From the NCBI RefSeq assembly GCF_022378355.1, contig NZ_JAKMAJ010000007.1, positions 124,001-188,000 on the forward strand: a stretch of DNA of 64,000 nt, given 5' to 3'. Made by a program: the position numbers and the translations under genes. The DNA is from Brenneria bubanii (GTDB taxonomy: Bacteria; Pseudomonadota; Gammaproteobacteria; Enterobacterales; Enterobacteriaceae). Below, piece by piece: positions 1 to 10,003 of this stretch. The notes beneath the pieces are model-generated. The model ran no database searches. It saw only the letters and a program-made list of their open reading frames with translations, and was not told where the DNA came from. How positions within the stretch are numbered: the stretch's first letter is position 1; every line of letters begins with the position of its first letter.

Positions 1-1
1 A

Positions 2-1231
2 GATGTCTATCCACCGCTGAGCATCGCTTTCGGCAGCATTATGGATAAATATCAGGCTGACGCCATGGCGTCCTCCAGCCAGTCGCTTGCCAGCGTATAT
101 GACCTGGTCGTGTGGAATAAAGGTATCCTGATGGCGGCGGTGATCGCCGGGTTGCTGATTTTGCTGTTGACCGATCGCTATCTGATGAATTACCTGGTGA
201 AACCGCTGAACATGATTAAAAAACACTTTAAGGTGTTGGCGGATGGTCAACTGGGGGTTCATCTCGATGAGTTCGGTCGTAACTGCGTTGGCCAATTGAT
301 CCCATTATTGCGCGATATGCAAGGCAGCCTGATTAACACGGTGTCAACTATCCGCGACAGCTCCTCTTCTATCTATCAGGGCGCGAGTGAAATCAAAAGC
401 GGCAATAGCGATCTCTCTTCCCGTACCGAGCAGCAGGCGGCGGCGTTGGAGCAAACGGCCGCCAGTATGGAAGAGCTTGGCGCCACGGTGAAACAAAACG
501 CCGAAAATGTACATCAGGCGAGCAATTTGGCTCAGGATGCGGCCATTGCCGCCAAGAAAGGCGGAGAGGTGACCAACGATGTCATGAAAACCATGGAAAA
601 CATCACCACCAGTTCCAAGAAAATTGCCGATATCACCAGCGTGATTAACGGAATTGCTTTTCAAACCAATATCCTGGCGCTGAATGCCGCGGTTGAGGCG
701 GCCCGGGCCGGCGAACAGGGGCGTGGTTTCGCCGTTGTGGCCGGCGAGGTTCGCAATCTGGCGCAGCGCAGCGCTCAGGCGGCTAAAGAAATTGAAGGGC
801 TGATCGCCGAGTCGGTAAACCGTGTGAATACCGGTTCGCTTCAGGTGACGCAAACGGGCGATGCGATGTCGTCAATCATCACCGCCATTACCCGGGTAAA
901 CGATCTGATGGGCGAGATTGCCTCCGCATCGGATGAACAGAGCCGCGGGATCAGCCAGGTTGGCCAGGCGGTGGTGGAAATGGATGGCGTGACGCAGCAA
1001 AACGCCGCGTTGGTTCAGGAGTCGGCGGCGGCGGCGGCCTCACTGGAGGATCAGGCTCGGCAGTTAACCGAAGCGGTAGCCGTTTTCCAACTTGCCGGTA
1101 ATGAACAACGTCGGCTCAGCAGCAACGGCAGGCAGCTTGAAAAACCGCTGTCTGCGGCATCGCCGGTTTTGCTCAGCGCCGATGGCGGCAAGAAGCGCGC
1201 CAGCGCCAGTGATAACTGGGAAACCTTCTGA
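2..1231 (+). CDS. Methyl-accepting chemotaxis protein, 5' end outside window
   Basis: Only the C-terminal 409 residues are present; the frame is open to the left edge, so the periplasmic sensor domain lies outside and the ligand cannot be inferred. Visible parts in order are the end of the sensor, a transmembrane helix (about fragment residues 41-61), a HAMP linker, and the long cytoplasmic helical hairpin with Q/E methylation-type segments and the highly conserved signalling tip near nt 650-800 (motifs [18 protein letters not shown] and [10 protein letters not shown]). The last five residues are NWETF, the pentapeptide that tethers CheR and CheB on high-abundance receptors such as Tar and Tsr. 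It would sit in the inner membrane and signal through CheW/CheA. The family assignment is sure; a specific gene name is not. Confidence 0.95.
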   Translation, partial: DVYPPLSIAFGSIMDKYQADAMASSSQSLASVYDLVVWNKGILMAAVIAGLLILLLTDRYLMNYLVKPLNMIKKHFKVLADGQLGVHLDEFGRNCVGQLIPLLRDMQGSLINTVSTIRDSSSSIYQGASEIKSGNSDLSSRTEQQAAALEQTAASMEELGATVKQNAENVHQASNLAQDAAIAAKKGGEVTNDVMKTMENITTSSKKIADITSVINGIAFQTNILALNAAVEAARAGEQGRGFAVVAGEVRNLAQRSAQAAKEIEGLIAESVNRVNTGSLQVTQTGDAMSSIITAITRVNDLMGEIASASDEQSRGISQVGQAVVEMDGVTQQNAALVQESAAAAASLEDQARQLTEAVAVFQLAGNEQRRLSSNGRQLEKPLSAASPVLLSADGGKKRASASDNWETF

Positions 1232-1540
1232 GGGAAGTCGATAAAACCGTCACGCACGGGATTAAATCGCTAGCGGGATGGTTTTGCGCCGACGAACGAC
1301 GTTGCAACCTGAAAGGGTAAACAGATAAACTCTACGCAAGCACTGAGATCTCTCTCAGTGCTTTTTGTTTTTTTACATTCTGTCTGGTTAGTCAGGGAAT
1401 ATCCGGCGAATGATCAGCTGAATCTATTTCAACTATCATGAGGCACGATCGCTGGATAATCGTTTCTCTCTCAACTACAGTAGTGCCGACGTTTTGGCCG
1501 GGCCAACGTCGATATGAGCAACACCTGCTGGAGAATAATA
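1232..1540. other. Intergenic region between the chemoreceptor gene and folE
   Basis: This gap holds the chemoreceptor terminator at 1338-1374. It presumably also holds the folE promoter, for which I could not choose one convincing sigma-70 box. I see no further gene. Confidence 0.6.
1338..1374 (+). terminator. Rho-independent terminator of the chemoreceptor gene
   Basis: A perfect 11-bp stem (AAGCACTGAGA, 1338-1348, with its complement at 1353-1363) has a 4-nt loop and is followed by a T-rich tract. Confidence 0.9.
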
Positions 1541-2203
1541 ATGTCGTCCTTAAGTAAAGAAGCCGTCATGGTTCATGAAGCGCTGATGGCGCGAGGCCTT
1601 GAAACGCCGCTGCGTGGAGAACTGTTGGACCGGGATACGCGAAAAAAGCGCATTGCCGAACATATGACGGAAGTCATGAATCTGCTAAGTCTGGATTTGG
1701 AAGATGATAGCCTGGCAGAGACGCCGCACCGTATTGCGAAAATGTATGTTGATGAAATATTCTCCGGCCTGGATTACGCCAACTTCCCGAAAATCACCAT
1801 CATTGAGAATAAGATGAAGGTGGACGAAATGGTCACCGTCCGCGACATCACGCTCACCAGTACCTGTGAGCATCATTTTGTGATGATTGATGGCAAAGCC
1901 ACCGTTGCTTATATTCCGAAGGACGGCGTGATAGGTCTATCAAAAATCAACCGTATCGTGCAGTTCTTTTCCCAACGACCACAGGTGCAGGAGCGCTTGA
2001 CGCAACAAATTCTGATCGCCTTGCAAACGCTGCTGGGCACCAACAACGTCGCTGTATCCATTGATGCCGTACACTATTGCGTTAAAGCGCGCGGCATCCG
2101 CGATGCCACCAGCGCCACCACCACCACCTCGTTGGGCGGACTATTTAAATCCAGTCAGAATACCCGTCAGGAATTTCTGCGCGCGGTACGTCATCACAAC
2201 TGA
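1541..2203 (+). CDS. folE: GTP cyclohydrolase I (FolE)
   Basis: FolE converts GTP to 7,8-dihydroneopterin triphosphate, the first step of tetrahydrofolate synthesis in the cytoplasm. The 220-residue product matches the E. coli enzyme (about 222) almost end to end. It carries the zinc-binding Cys/His in TSTCEHHF, the second zinc Cys in VHYCVKARG, and the conserved [12 protein letters not shown] region. I chose the ATG at 1541 because GGAG lies about 8 bases upstream and the protein then starts MSSLSKEA like its homologues; an in-frame ATG at 1514 would add nine unrelated residues. The next gene, yeiB, follows in the same direction, as in E. coli. Confidence 0.97.
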   Translation: MSSLSKEAVMVHEALMARGLETPLRGELLDRDTRKKRIAEHMTEVMNLLSLDLEDDSLAETPHRIAKMYVDEIFSGLDYANFPKITIIENKMKVDEMVTVRDITLTSTCEHHFVMIDGKATVAYIPKDGVIGLSKINRIVQFFSQRPQVQERLTQQILIALQTLLGTNNVAVSIDAVHYCVKARGIRDATSATTTTSLGGLFKSSQNTRQEFLRAVRHHN

Positions 2204-2320
2204 TTCGATTCATGCGGGCGCGGCGCTAAATAAGCGTCCGCCGATAAATAAAATGCGTATTATTTCCTATCATCTGTTAATACAATCATCATCATCCCGA
2301 TGTCCTGATGCGTAAGATCT

Positions 2321-3487
2321 ATGCCTTCTAACTCGATTTCGTCACCACGTATTGCGACGCTGGATTTTGCGCGCGGTATCGCAGTGCTCGGTATTTTATT
2401 GCTGAATATCACGGCGTTCGGTTTACCGAAGGCCGCCTACCTCAATCCTGCCTATCAGGGAATACCGTCGCTAAGCGATACCTGGACCTGGGTTATCATG
2501 GATCTGACGGTGCAGGCAAAATTTCTGACGCTATTTTCGCTTTTGTTTGGCGCCGGGTTGCAGCTTCTGCTGCCGCGCGGAACGGCCTGGATCCACGCCA
2601 GACTTTTCTGGCTGATGATGATAGGACTCGCCCATGCCATTTTCTTTTGGGATGGCGACATTCTGCTGGACTATGGTTTGATTGGGCTGGCGTGCTACGG
2701 CATGATTCGCCATGCGGCCGGCAGTCGGTCCTTGATGCGAAGCGGCGCGGTCATGTATTTCGTCGGAATCGGCGTTCTGCTGGTGTTGAGTCAGTTGCTT
2801 ACCCTGCAGCCGGGGCGATTTTGGCAACCTGGCGCCGCTGATATTGCCTATGAGGTCTATTGGCAGTCCCTCGGCGGACCGGAGGCCTGGCGTAACCGGG
2901 CGGACATGCTGGTCGACAGTTTGCTGTCGCTGGGCGTTCAGTACGGCTGGCTATTGGCGGGTTCGATGTTGTTTGGCGCAGGCTTGATGCGCTGCGGCTG
3001 GCTAAAGGGCGAGTTTCGTCTGGCGCATTATCGCAAACTGGCGTTATGGATTATGCCATTGGCGTTGTTTATTAACGGCATCGGGGTCATGGGGCAATGG
3101 TTGGTTCAGTGGGAATACCGCTGGAGCGGTCTGCTATTGCAAATCCCTCGTGAACTGAGCGCGCCGTTGCAGGCGATAGGGTATCTGGCGCTGTGTTATG
3201 GGTTTTGGCCGTCATTATGTAACTGGCGTATCACATACTGGATCGCCGATATCGGCCGTATGGCGCTGAGCAATTATTTACTGCAAACGCTGGTCTGCAC
3301 CACGCTGTTTAATCAGTTCGGGCTGTTTATGCGATTGGATCGCCTGCAGTTGGCGGCGATCGTGCCCCTGATCTGGGGGATAAACCTGCTCTTTTCCCAC
3401 TACTGGCTGAAGTTTTTTCAACAAGGGCCATGCGAATGGCTGTGGCGAAGGCTAACGGCCGCGATCGTAAAGACCGCACCGCGCTGA
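2321..3487 (+). CDS. yeiB: YeiB family inner membrane protein (DUF418)
   Basis: This is a 388-residue polytopic inner membrane protein, close to the length of E. coli YeiB. Hydrophobic segments run through the whole chain. The N-terminal stretch with motif LDFARGIAVLGILLLN is typical of DUF418/acyltransferase-3-like proteins, and the C-terminal DUF418 half contains RMALSNYLLQ. Its biochemical role is unknown. It lies directly downstream of folE, as in E. coli, about 117 bp from the folE stop, so it may be cotranscribed. It converges on sanA, with 57 bp between the stop codons. Confidence 0.9.
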   Translation: MPSNSISSPRIATLDFARGIAVLGILLLNITAFGLPKAAYLNPAYQGIPSLSDTWTWVIMDLTVQAKFLTLFSLLFGAGLQLLLPRGTAWIHARLFWLMMIGLAHAIFFWDGDILLDYGLIGLACYGMIRHAAGSRSLMRSGAVMYFVGIGVLLVLSQLLTLQPGRFWQPGAADIAYEVYWQSLGGPEAWRNRADMLVDSLLSLGVQYGWLLAGSMLFGAGLMRCGWLKGEFRLAHYRKLALWIMPLALFINGIGVMGQWLVQWEYRWSGLLLQIPRELSAPLQAIGYLALCYGFWPSLCNWRITYWIADIGRMALSNYLLQTLVCTTLFNQFGLFMRLDRLQLAAIVPLIWGINLLFSHYWLKFFQQGPCEWLWRRLTAAIVKTAPR

Positions 3488-3544
3488 TGCCTTGGCCCTG
3501 ACCGGGTGGCAATATGACGCGCGGCGGACGCCGCGTCGATCGCA

Positions 3545-4369
<825 letters not shown>

Positions 4370-4449
4370 TTAGACGCAAGGCGCTGGCGTCATAGGGCGA
4401 TAATTATTGGTGGTTTTTACCGCAATCCGCTAAAAACGGATTGGCTGAG

Positions 4450-4485
4450 TAAAAACGCCGGTCTTTGATTGAATAGAAGACCGGC
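4450..4485 (-). terminator. Rho-independent terminator of rimO
   Basis: Read on the minus strand, a GC-rich stem (GCCGGTCTT, complement at 4457-4465) with a loop of about 11 nt is followed by GTTTTTAC. It lies just after the rimO stop. Confidence 0.75.
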
Positions 4486-4499
4486 AAGCGCCATAGGCG

Positions 4500-5840
4500 T
4501 CAGACGCGCGCGCCCCACAAATCATATTCGTCGGCGTGTTCTATCCGGACGGTTACGATGTCGCCGACCTTAACGCCGGTCTCGCCATTGAGGTAGACCA
4601 CCCCATCGATCTCCGGCGCATCGGCCATACTGCGCCCAATCGCCCCTTCATTATCGATTTCATCGATCAGCACCGGCAGCTGACAACCGATTTTTTCCTG
4701 CAGGCGCTGCGCTGAAATCGACTGCTGAAGCTGCATGAAACGATGATAGCGTTCCTCTTTGATCTCTTCCGGCACCTGGTCCGGCAGCGCATTGGCGGTG
4801 GCGCCTTCCACCGGGCTGTATTTGAAACAGCCGACGCGATCCAGTCGCGCTTGCTGCAGGAAATCCAGCAGCATCTGGAAATCTTCTTCGGTTTCACCCG
4901 GGAAGCCGACGATGAAGGTTGAGCGCAACGTCAGCTGCGGGCAAATTTTCCGCCAGCCTTTGATCCGCTCCAACGTTCTCTCCACGGCGCCGGGGCGTTT
5001 CATCAGCTTGAGAATACGCGGGCTGGCATGTTGCAGAGGGATATCCAGATACGGCAGGATTTTCCCTTCGGCCATCAACGGAATGACGTCGTCAACGTAT
5101 GGGTAAGGGTAGACGTAGTGCAGACGCACCCACACGCCCAGTGAAGCCAACTGTTCGCACAGACTGACCATACTGGTTTTAACCGGTTGTCCGTTCCAGA
5201 AGCCGGTGCGTTGTTTAACGTCGGCGCCGTAGGCGGAAGTATCCTGGGAAATCACCAGCAGCTCTTTAACGCCCGAGTCTACCAGCCGTTTCGCTTCGTC
5301 CAATACCGAACCGATCGGACGGCTGTCCAGATCGCCGCGCATAGATGGGATGATGCAGAACGTACAGCGGTGGTTACAACCTTCCGATATTTTCAAATAA
5401 GCGTAATGACGCGGCGTCAGCTTCACGCCCTGAGCGGGAACCAGGCTGGTGAATGGGTTGTGTTCCGGCTTGGGGACGTACTGATGTACGTGCGACAGGA
5501 CCTGCTCATAGCTGTGAGGGCCGGTGATTTCCAACACCTTGGGATGGACTTCACGGATCTGGTTCTCTTTCGCGCCTAAACAGCCGGTGACGATAACCTT
5601 GCCATTTTCATTCAGCGCTTCGCCAATGGCTTCCAGCGACTCCTGCACGGCGCTGTCAATAAAACCACAGGTATTGACGATCACCAGCTCGGCATCGTCA
5701 TAGCGCGGGACGACCTGGTAACCCTCCGTGCGCAATTCGGTCAGAATCCTTTCGGAGTCCACCAGGTTTTTCGGGCAGCCGAGGGAAACGAATCCGACTC
5801 TTGGGGCCGTAGCCGACGTTTTGCTATGGGAATGGGACAT
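4500..5840 (-). CDS. rimO: Ribosomal protein S12 methylthiotransferase RimO
   Basis: RimO is a radical-SAM enzyme that adds a beta-methylthio group to an aspartate of ribosomal protein S12 using two [4Fe-4S] clusters. The 446-residue protein has the N-terminal MTTase domain with cluster cysteines C22, C58 and C87. The radical-SAM motif is C155-x3-C159-x2-C162 (GCNHRCTFC), and a C-terminal TRAM domain ends in [13 protein letters not shown]. The length fits the family (441 in E. coli). It is divergent from the yliI remnant at 5942-6145. YcaO, which assists this modification in E. coli, is encoded at 57241-59004. Confidence 0.98.
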   Translation of the reverse strand: MSHSHSKTSATAPRVGFVSLGCPKNLVDSERILTELRTEGYQVVPRYDDAELVIVNTCGFIDSAVQESLEAIGEALNENGKVIVTGCLGAKENQIREVHPKVLEITGPHSYEQVLSHVHQYVPKPEHNPFTSLVPAQGVKLTPRHYAYLKISEGCNHRCTFCIIPSMRGDLDSRPIGSVLDEAKRLVDSGVKELLVISQDTSAYGADVKQRTGFWNGQPVKTSMVSLCEQLASLGVWVRLHYVYPYPYVDDVIPLMAEGKILPYLDIPLQHASPRILKLMKRPGAVERTLERIKGWRKICPQLTLRSTFIVGFPGETEEDFQMLLDFLQQARLDRVGCFKYSPVEGATANALPDQVPEEIKEERYHRFMQLQQSISAQRLQEKIGCQLPVLIDEIDNEGAIGRSMADAPEIDGVVYLNGETGVKVGDIVTVRIEHADEYDLWGARV

Positions 5841-5941
5841 TCAATATTACTCACGTTGCATCAATAGCGTGGGATTTTAATGTCATCGAGGCGAAAATTA
5901 TACCGCTAAGTTTACCGGTCGATTTTTCATGCCGCAGTCGG

Positions 5942-6145
5942 CGACATAATGCTCTCACTTATAAGGCGGTTGGCGTAGATGAACTGCGGGAGCGGTGGCT
6001 TGACGGGAATGAGATTGTCGCGGAAGAACGATTATTGCGTGAGCGCCCCGAACGTATACGCGAAGCGCGGGTAGACCTGGACGGTTATCTTTATGTGCTC
6101 ACCGATCATGATAACGGCAAGCTGTTGAAAATAGGATTGGAATGA
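5942..6145 (+). pseudogene. yliI: C-terminal remnant of a PQQ-dependent aldose sugar dehydrogenase (yliI/asd type)
   Basis: A reading frame of about 67 codons ending in TGA at 6143-6145 has no start codon or upstream protein body. It translates to the end of soluble aldose dehydrogenases: a segment with RERWLDGNEIVAEERLL, then RIREARVDLDGYLYVLTD, then NGKLLKIGLE. Intact family members are about 370 residues, so roughly the last sixth remains. In E. coli yliI stands exactly between rimO and gstB, as here, which supports a decayed orthologue rather than chance. The exact left edge of homology is uncertain (5942-5951). No function is expected. Confidence 0.65.
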
Positions 6146-6289
6146 GGGTGGAATATGTATCTGGCGGTGTCGGCGCGGCAACGTATCGCTGAGTCTGTTT
6201 AAATAATAACGACTCAGCGGCTGCCCGCGCCAGTTTGGCGTTGTCGGGGATGTTAACCCCATCGGCATTGGACGCTGGCTGCTGTCCAC

Positions 6290-6907
6290 TCAGGATAAAG
6301 GCAGCATGACCTGTTCCCGATAGGCCGGACGTTCGGTTAACTGTTGATACCAACGCTGCAGATTGGGATGAGCCTGACGCTGGATATCCATCATGAGCCA
6401 GCCATAGAGGATGCAACCCAGCGGAATGTCGCCGATGCCGAATTCATCGCCTGACAGCCACTGTTGCTTCGCCAGCGCGGCATCGACGATAGCCAATAGG
6501 CGCTCGCACTCTGCCATCCCTTTGTCTATCGACGCCTGATCGCGTTTTTCCGGCGCGGTGCGAACTATATTGATGAAAACCGGAATAAATGCGCTCGCCA
6601 GCGTCATCGACCAGTCCATCCATTTCTCGGCGTTGGCGCGTGCGCCGGCATCGGTGATATACAGCGAACCTTCTCCGTATTGCGCGGCCAGATAACGCAC
6701 GATGGTGTTGGACTCCCACAGCACCAGATCGCCATCCTGCAGGCAGGGGATCAACCCATTGGGATTCATCGCCAGATAGTCGGCATCATGATTGCGCCCG
6801 AACTGGCCGCCAACCTGGATCTGCTTGTAAGGCAGCGCCAACTCCGCCGCGCACCAACGCACTTTTTTAACATTAGTTGAGTTTTTACGACCCCAAATTG
6901 TTACCAT
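6290..6907 (-). CDS. gstB: Glutathione S-transferase GstB
   Basis: This is a cytosolic glutathione S-transferase of 205 residues, against about 208 in E. coli GstB (YliJ). The N-terminal thioredoxin-like domain begins MVTIWGRKNSTNVKKVRW and includes NPNGLIPCLQDGDLVLWESNTIVRYLA with the glutathione-binding ES pair. The C-terminal helical domain contains AEKWMDW and DEFGIGDIPLG. The E. coli enzyme dehalogenates bromoacetate and related compounds; the substrate here is an inference. It is placed next to rimO and the yliI remnant as in E. coli. The start ATG is preceded by GGAG on the minus strand. Confidence 0.93.
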   Translation of the reverse strand: MVTIWGRKNSTNVKKVRWCAAELALPYKQIQVGGQFGRNHDADYLAMNPNGLIPCLQDGDLVLWESNTIVRYLAAQYGEGSLYITDAGARANAEKWMDWSMTLASAFIPVFINIVRTAPEKRDQASIDKGMAECERLLAIVDAALAKQQWLSGDEFGIGDIPLGCILYGWLMMDIQRQAHPNLQRWYQQLTERPAYREQVMLPLS

Positions 6908-7055
6908 CTGACACGCTCCATTAAAGAAAAAATGACAAAGTTGACTACCCAGTGAAGGGTAGATGAGAAATAATGATATGCCTTTTTAATCTTTATGATT
7001 TAACTTGTTATTCTCAATAATGACCAAAAGTCGTGTTCTGACAGGAAATATTCCA

Positions 7056-7901
7056 ATGAAATTGACGTATTCACTTCGCGCAACATTAGGCGTTGCGCTG
7101 TTGGCTGCAGGGATTCAACTGGCTTGCGCCAACAGCGATCCGCATACCATTGTTTTCGGCGTGGCGCCGGGACCTTATGGCGATATGGTTAATCAGGCGA
7201 TTAAGCCTGAATTGGCGAAAAAAGGTTATAAAGTGGTGGTTCGTGAGTTCAGCGACTATGTTCAGCCAAATCTCGCGCTCGCCAACGGCAGCATTGACGC
7301 CAACCTGTTCCAGCATTCGTTGTATCTGGACAAATTCGCGGCCGATAAGAATCTGAAAATTAGCCGGCTGATTGTTGTGCCGACGGCGAGCATGGGTCTT
7401 TACTCTCACAAAATCAAATCATTGGATGAATTGAAAAAAGGCGATGTCATCACCTTGTCCAACGATGCCACCAATCTGGCTCGCGGCCTGCGGTTTTTGC
7501 AATCGCTGGGTCTGATCACCATTAAAGCCGATATCGATGCCACCAAAGCTTCAGAAAAAGATATTGTCGACAATCCGCGTGGACTGGTTTTTAAACCATT
7601 GGAAGCGGCGCAGTTGCCGAGAACGCTGGATAGCGTGACCGGTTCGCTGGTTAATGGTAATTTCGCCTTTGCGGCGGGGCTTAAGCTCTCTTCCGCAATC
7701 AAGCTGGAAACGCTGGACGAAAATCTGAAGAACGTGATTGCGGTGCGCACGGAGGATCTGGATAAGCCGTTTGTCAACGATACCAAAGCCGTTGTTGAAT
7801 CACCGGCCTATGCCGCGGTGATTAACCAACCGGGCTCAATGTTCAGTCAATTCCAGAAACCAGAATGGATGAAGGCGACAACGCCGGCGCCCGTACAATA
7901 A
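7056..7901 (+). CDS. MetQ/NlpA-family periplasmic substrate-binding protein
   Basis: This is a 281-residue binding protein of the MetQ family, the first gene of a Q-N-I importer cassette. Ligand-groove motifs are kept: ANLFQHSLYL, NDATNLARGLRFLQ and NGNFAFAAG match the methionine-coordinating regions of MetQ (FQH, TNLxR, N). The N-terminal signal peptide ends ACA-N, a signal peptidase I site. The residues before the only cysteine (QLAC) do not make a lipobox, so the protein is probably soluble in the periplasm rather than a lipoprotein. The ATG at 7056 has AGGAAA upstream; an upstream ATG-type start at 7005 lacks a signal-peptide-like N terminus. The substrate is methionine or a related amino acid by family only. 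Confidence 0.85.
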   Translation: MKLTYSLRATLGVALLAAGIQLACANSDPHTIVFGVAPGPYGDMVNQAIKPELAKKGYKVVVREFSDYVQPNLALANGSIDANLFQHSLYLDKFAADKNLKISRLIVVPTASMGLYSHKIKSLDELKKGDVITLSNDATNLARGLRFLQSLGLITIKADIDATKASEKDIVDNPRGLVFKPLEAAQLPRTLDSVTGSLVNGNFAFAAGLKLSSAIKLETLDENLKNVIAVRTEDLDKPFVNDTKAVVESPAYAAVINQPGSMFSQFQKPEWMKATTPAPVQ

Positions 7902-8015
7902 GCGAGAGCCGGTATAGCCTGATGCTATTCGTATAAAAGGCTCAAGATTTAAGTCATATCAGACTTGGGTCTGGGTAGTGAACTACGTCGGCAATTAACC
8001 TGTCGTCTTTGTCTG

Positions 8016-8044
8016 GCCGGTCGGTGACCGGCTTTGTTCTTTTC
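8016..8044 (+). terminator. Stem-loop with T-rich tail between the MetQ-like and MetN-like genes
   Basis: A perfect 7-bp stem, GCCGGTC/GACCGGC, with a 3-nt loop is followed by TTTGTTCTTTT. It ends about 25 bp before the MetN-like start. It could be a partial terminator that lets the binding protein be made in excess over the ATPase and permease. Confidence 0.6.
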
Positions 8045-8069
8045 CGCTAATGCCAGGAGTTTGCGGATA

Positions 8070-9086
8070 ATGATTCAGTTAGAAAGAGTATGCGTTGACT
8101 TCTCTCAGGGGAAGCAGCAAGGAAATCTCGCCGTTGATAATGTAACGCTGCACATCAAACCGGGAGAGGTTTTTGGCATCGTGGGAACCAGCGGCGCGGG
8201 GAAAAGCACGTTGTTACGCACGATCAATGTATTACAACGACCTACCGCCGGGGATGTGCGGGTCAATGGCGTAAAGGTCAGCGATCTGTACGGCAAAAAG
8301 CTGCGCGAACAGCGCCAAAAGATCGGGATGATTTTTCAGCATTTTAACCTGATGCAAACGCGCACCGTGTCTGAAAACGTGGCCTTTAGCCTCAAGTCGG
8401 CCGGCAAGTCCAGCGAGGAAATCGCGCAACGGGTACCGGAAATTCTTAATCTGGTAGGACTGAGCGATAAGGCCGGTTCGTTTCCTTCCCAGCTTAGCGG
8501 CGGACAGAAGCAGCGCGTGGGGATTGCCAGAGCCATTGCCAACCGCCCGGAAGTGCTGTTGTGCGATGAACCGACATCCGCGCTGGATTTGGAAACGTCT
8601 GCGGCGATCCTTGTCTTGCTTAAAGAAATTAATCAGAAGCTGGGCATCACCATCGTGCTGATTTCGCATGAGATGAGCGTTATCAAGTCGGTCTGTGACC
8701 GGGTGGCGGTAATGACCGGCGGCAAAGTGGTGGAAGAGGGCGATGTATTTGATATCTTCGCTTCGCCGCAGCATGCCTTTACGCGTCAGCTAGTGGCGCA
8801 TACGCTGAATCTTGAACTTCCCCCTCGACTGCGGGAAGACTTACGGGGAACGCTGCTGAAAATCCTGTTCGTTGGCGAGTCGGCGGAACAGCCGGTATTG
8901 TCTGACGTGGCGACCCGTTATGGCGTATCCGTCAACATTCTGCATGGGAAAATCGAGTATATAGGCAATCGCGCATTGGGTATTTTGGTCGCGCTGTTAA
9001 CACACCCGACCGAACCGGCGAAAGTGGCGGAAGCGGTAGCGCATATTCAAGCCACGACTGCGCAGGTGGAGGTGTTACATGGCTGA
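8070..9086 (+). CDS. MetN-like ABC transporter ATP-binding protein
   Basis: This is the ATPase subunit of the MetQ/N/I-type importer on the inner face of the membrane, 338 residues (343 in E. coli MetN). Walker A is GTSGAGKST (about residues 39-47), the signature is LSGGQKQR, and Walker B is VLLCDEPTSALD. A C-terminal NIL (ACT-like) domain from about residue 265 to the end (LFVGESAEQPVL) is where methionine binds in MetN and shuts down transport. I chose the ATG at 8070 because AGGAG lies 10 bases upstream; the upstream TTG at 8034 lies in the terminator tail. It overlaps the permease gene by 8 bp. Confidence 0.92.
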   Translation: MIQLERVCVDFSQGKQQGNLAVDNVTLHIKPGEVFGIVGTSGAGKSTLLRTINVLQRPTAGDVRVNGVKVSDLYGKKLREQRQKIGMIFQHFNLMQTRTVSENVAFSLKSAGKSSEEIAQRVPEILNLVGLSDKAGSFPSQLSGGQKQRVGIARAIANRPEVLLCDEPTSALDLETSAAILVLLKEINQKLGITIVLISHEMSVIKSVCDRVAVMTGGKVVEEGDVFDIFASPQHAFTRQLVAHTLNLELPPRLREDLRGTLLKILFVGESAEQPVLSDVATRYGVSVNILHGKIEYIGNRALGILVALLTHPTEPAKVAEAVAHIQATTAQVEVLHG

Positions 9087-9738
9087 CTTATGGATTGATC
9101 TGGTTGCGGCGTTTGGTGAAACATTCCAGATGGTGGGTATTTCGACTCTGTTCGCCGTTCTCGGCGGGTTGCCGCTGGGTTTCCTGATATATGTTACCGA
9201 CAGACATCTGTTTTGGGAAAATCGCGCGGTGTATCTGCTCAGCACCGTTGTGGTTAACATCATACGTTCAATCCCCTTTGTGATCCTGCTGGTGCTGCTG
9301 CTGCCGCTGACGCAGATACTACTGGGCAGCACTATCGGGCCGGTGGCGGCAGCGGTACCGATGTCGGTCGCGGCCATTGCATTTTATGCGCGGCTGGTCG
9401 ATAGCGCGCTGCGTGAAGTCGAACCGGGTATTATCGAAGCGGCCGAGGCTTTTGGCGCTAGCCCGATGCGTATTATCTGCACTGTATTACTGCCGGAGGC
9501 GAAAGCCGGTTTATTACGTGGGCTGACGATTACGCTGGTCAGCCTTATCGGTTATTCCGCCATGGCCGGAATTGTCGGCGGCGGCGGCGTCGGCGACCTG
9601 GCGATTCGTTTTGGTTACTATCGCTATGAAACCGAAGTGATGATCGTTACGGTGATTGCGTTGGTTATCCTGGTGCAGATTGTTCAAACGCTGGGTGACT
9701 GGTTGTCGAAGCGCGCCGACAAGCGCGAACGCCGTTGA
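9079..9738 (+). CDS. MetI-like ABC transporter permease
   Basis: This is the membrane subunit of the same importer, 219 residues with five hydrophobic segments, as in MetI (217 in E. coli). The permease EAA-type loop, which couples to the ATPase, is at IIEAAEAFGASPMRIICTVLLPEA. The GYSAMAGIVGGGGVGDLAIRFGY stretch is characteristic of the family. The start overlaps the end of the MetN-like gene, so translation is probably coupled. The E. coli order is metN-metI-metQ; here the binding protein comes first, which suggests a paralogous system rather than the housekeeping met operon. Confidence 0.92.
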   Translation: MADLWIDLVAAFGETFQMVGISTLFAVLGGLPLGFLIYVTDRHLFWENRAVYLLSTVVVNIIRSIPFVILLVLLLPLTQILLGSTIGPVAAAVPMSVAAIAFYARLVDSALREVEPGIIEAAEAFGASPMRIICTVLLPEAKAGLLRGLTITLVSLIGYSAMAGIVGGGGVGDLAIRFGYYRYETEVMIVTVIALVILVQIVQTLGDWLSKRADKRERR

Positions 9739-9761
9739 TTGTTTTAGCGAATTAATCTCTC

Positions 9762-9792
9762 GCGGCATCGGGTTATTCGGTGCCGCTTTATC
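9762..9792 (+). terminator. Terminator of the MetQ/N/I-like operon
   Basis: A 9-bp stem, GCGGCATCG with CGGTGCCGC (one T-G pair), has a 7-nt loop and is followed by TTTATCT. It lies 24 bp after the permease stop. Confidence 0.75.
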
Positions 9793-10003
9793 TATCCCGC
9801 CTGACCCGACCTCGCTATTGCCGATTGTCTGACTTTTTTCCGCCGGCGTCCCTTCTTTTAACGCTTTTCATTTCTTTGATTATCTTTACAAAATGAATTG
9901 TTTCCTTGGGGAAGATGAAAGGCTACCTTTGATCGTTACTAAATTTTTCGAAATATATTGAAAGTTAAATCTCTTAAATGAATTGTGGATATCCGGCGAT
10001 CTC

